Under the pieces are notes generated by a model. It ran no database searches. It saw only the letters and a list, made by a program, of their open reading frames with translations, and was not told the origin of the DNA. Shown one piece after another: positions 4,336 through 5,297 of a stretch of DNA of 5,297 bases (its first letter is position 1; every line of letters starts with the position of its first letter). A program made the translations under genes and the position numbers. The stretch comes from Pseudomonadota bacterium (GTDB lineage Bacteria > Desulfobacterota > Desulfarculia > Desulfarculales > JAHJDS01): the NCBI GenBank assembly GCA_018812395.1, contig JAHJDS010000387.1, positions 1 through 5,297 of the forward strand. Reading direction: 5' to 3'.

Positions 4336-5297
4336 ATGAAGCGGATGACCATGATGCAGTCCGGCGACCCCGGCCCAGAAGCGGATGGTTGCCGGCCTCT
4401 GGCGGCCCGTCCCCTGGCCACCGTGGACGCGGCCGAGCGCATCGCCGCGGCGGGTGACGACCCACTCATGCGGCCAATCACCCTGGCCCAACCGGCCTGG
4501 GCCCTGATCGAGATCAACAACAACTGCAATCTCGACTGCGCCATGTGCAACACCCACCTAGCGAAACGCCCCCGGGGACACATGGCGCCGGAACTTTTCG
4601 AGCGGATCATCGACCAGCTCCAGGCTCTGGGCATCGCCAATCCGGGGCTCCATACCGTGGGCGAGACCTTCCTCCACCCCGACCTGCCGGGCCTTTTAAG
4701 GATCGCCCGGGCCAAGAACTACCCGGTCTACCTGAGCACCAACGCCCAGTTCCCCCGGGCCTTAGGCAGGCTGATCGAGGACTTCGGGGGCGCGATCCAC
4801 AAGATCCGCCTGTCCATTGACGCCGCCACCGAGGACACCTACCGGGCCATCCGCCGGGGCGGGAGCTTCGACAAGGTCCTGGCCAGCCTCGAGGCGGTCA
4901 AAAAATTCAATCAACGGGCCGCCCGCCCGGTGGACCTCCACGCCGGGTTCGTCATCAGCCGGACCAACGTGGCGGAAGTGGGGCCGTTTCTGGACCTGGT
5001 CGGCCGATACACCACGCCGGAAAACGTCCGCTTTTTCCTGATCGACGGCCTGAGCCCGAGCAACGCCTATTTTCACCAAACATTTCCCTTCCCCAACCTG
5101 GTCCGCCGGACCAAACCCTGCCGCCTGGTCTTCAAGAACGTCCATTTCACCTTTGACGGACAACTCAGCCTCTGTTGCCGGGACTACGACGCCGAGGTGG
5201 CCTTCGGTTCCCTGGCCGAGACATCGGTCCTGGATTTGTGGCGAAACGAGCGGGCCGAGGACATCCGGGCCATGCACCGGGGCCAACGCCAGATGTC
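4336..5297 (+). CDS. Radical SAM protein with start of a SPASM/twitch-like domain (3' end cut by the window edge)
   Basis: Radical SAM enzymes use a 4Fe-4S cluster to cleave S-adenosylmethionine and make a radical; the substrate here is unknown. Counting from the ATG at 4336, the cluster motif is C64-x3-C68-x2-C71 (NNNCNLDCAMC). It is followed by VGETFLHPDL (108-117), standing in place of the usual GGEP-type SAM-contact motif, then YLSTNAQ (132-138) and RLSIDAATEDTYRAIRRGG (158-176), all typical of the barrel. From about residue 262 the sequence KPCRLVFKNVHFTFDGQLSL, then C280-C281, then FGSLAE and LDLWRN resembles the start of a SPASM/twitch domain that binds an auxiliary cluster; C262, C280 and C281 are possible ligands. 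About 320 residues are visible and no stop is reached. The start is uncertain: in-frame ATGs at 4336, 4345, 4351 and 4354 all lack a good Shine-Dalgarno sequence; GGAT before 4351 is the best hint. The 55-residue lead has no recognised domain. Confidence 0.88.
   Translation, partial: MKRMTMMQSGDPGPEADGCRPLAARPLATVDAAERIAAAGDDPLMRPITLAQPAWALIEINNNCNLDCAMCNTHLAKRPRGHMAPELFERIIDQLQALGIANPGLHTVGETFLHPDLPGLLRIARAKNYPVYLSTNAQFPRALGRLIEDFGGAIHKIRLSIDAATEDTYRAIRRGGSFDKVLASLEAVKKFNQRAARPVDLHAGFVISRTNVAEVGPFLDLVGRYTTPENVRFFLIDGLSPSNAYFHQTFPFPNLVRRTKPCRLVFKNVHFTFDGQLSLCCRDYDAEVAFGSLAETSVLDLWRNERAEDIRAMHRGQRQM

Noticed and set aside
4220..4465. Minus-strand frame ending ARQDSNLRPAD
   Set aside because: This peptide is a well-known artefact from reading the antisense strand of a tRNA gene; it overlaps tRNA-Arg and the radical SAM gene.
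4762..5286. Minus-strand 174-residue open frame
   Set aside because: It is a shadow of the radical SAM gene, whose plus-strand translation has clear motifs.

Overview
The window looks like chromosomal DNA from a GC-rich sulfate-reducing bacterium, most likely a deltaproteobacterium (Desulfobacterota). The main evidence is a clear aprB-aprA pair on the minus strand, encoding the two subunits of dissimilatory adenylylsulfate (APS) reductase. aprBA also occurs in some sulfur oxidisers and archaea, and no dsr, sat or qmo gene lies in the window, so the lifestyle call is an inference.

Layout from left to right. Positions 1-1643 (minus) hold aprA, cut by the left edge after 547 residues. Positions 1661-2119 (minus) hold complete aprB, 17 bp upstream of aprA. 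Positions 2120-2591 hold no gene: they contain the aprBA leader, a near-consensus sigma-70 promoter (2257-2285), an AT-rich block with a perfect 19-bp inverted repeat, a block of long C runs, and the terminator of the next transcription unit. Positions 2592-3506 (minus) encode an arginase/agmatinase-fold protein in which five of the six metal-ligand positions are substituted. Positions 3533-4006 (minus) encode the front part of a SAM-dependent methyltransferase that stops early. These two form a short operon with its own promoter (4079-4107) and terminator (2543-2575). Positions 4185-4261 (plus) are tRNA-Arg(TCT) with a good promoter, and from about 4336 to the right edge (plus) runs a radical SAM protein with the beginning of a SPASM/twitch-like C-terminal domain, cut by the edge.

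The aprBA unit carries the central energy-metabolism function: AprAB reduces APS to sulfite and AMP with electrons thought to come from the membrane QmoABC complex. It is set up for strong expression, with a perfect -35 box, a 5/6 -10 box, 17-bp spacing and strong Shine-Dalgarno sequences. sat (ATP sulfurylase), which is beside aprBA in many sulfate reducers, is not immediately upstream here.

The methyltransferase and ureohydrolase-like genes are the oddest part. Both keep much of their fold signature, but one lacks its catalytic metal site and the other lacks the last part of its domain. Whether they are repurposed proteins or decaying genes cannot be settled from one sequence. No mobile element, CRISPR array or known defence system was seen.
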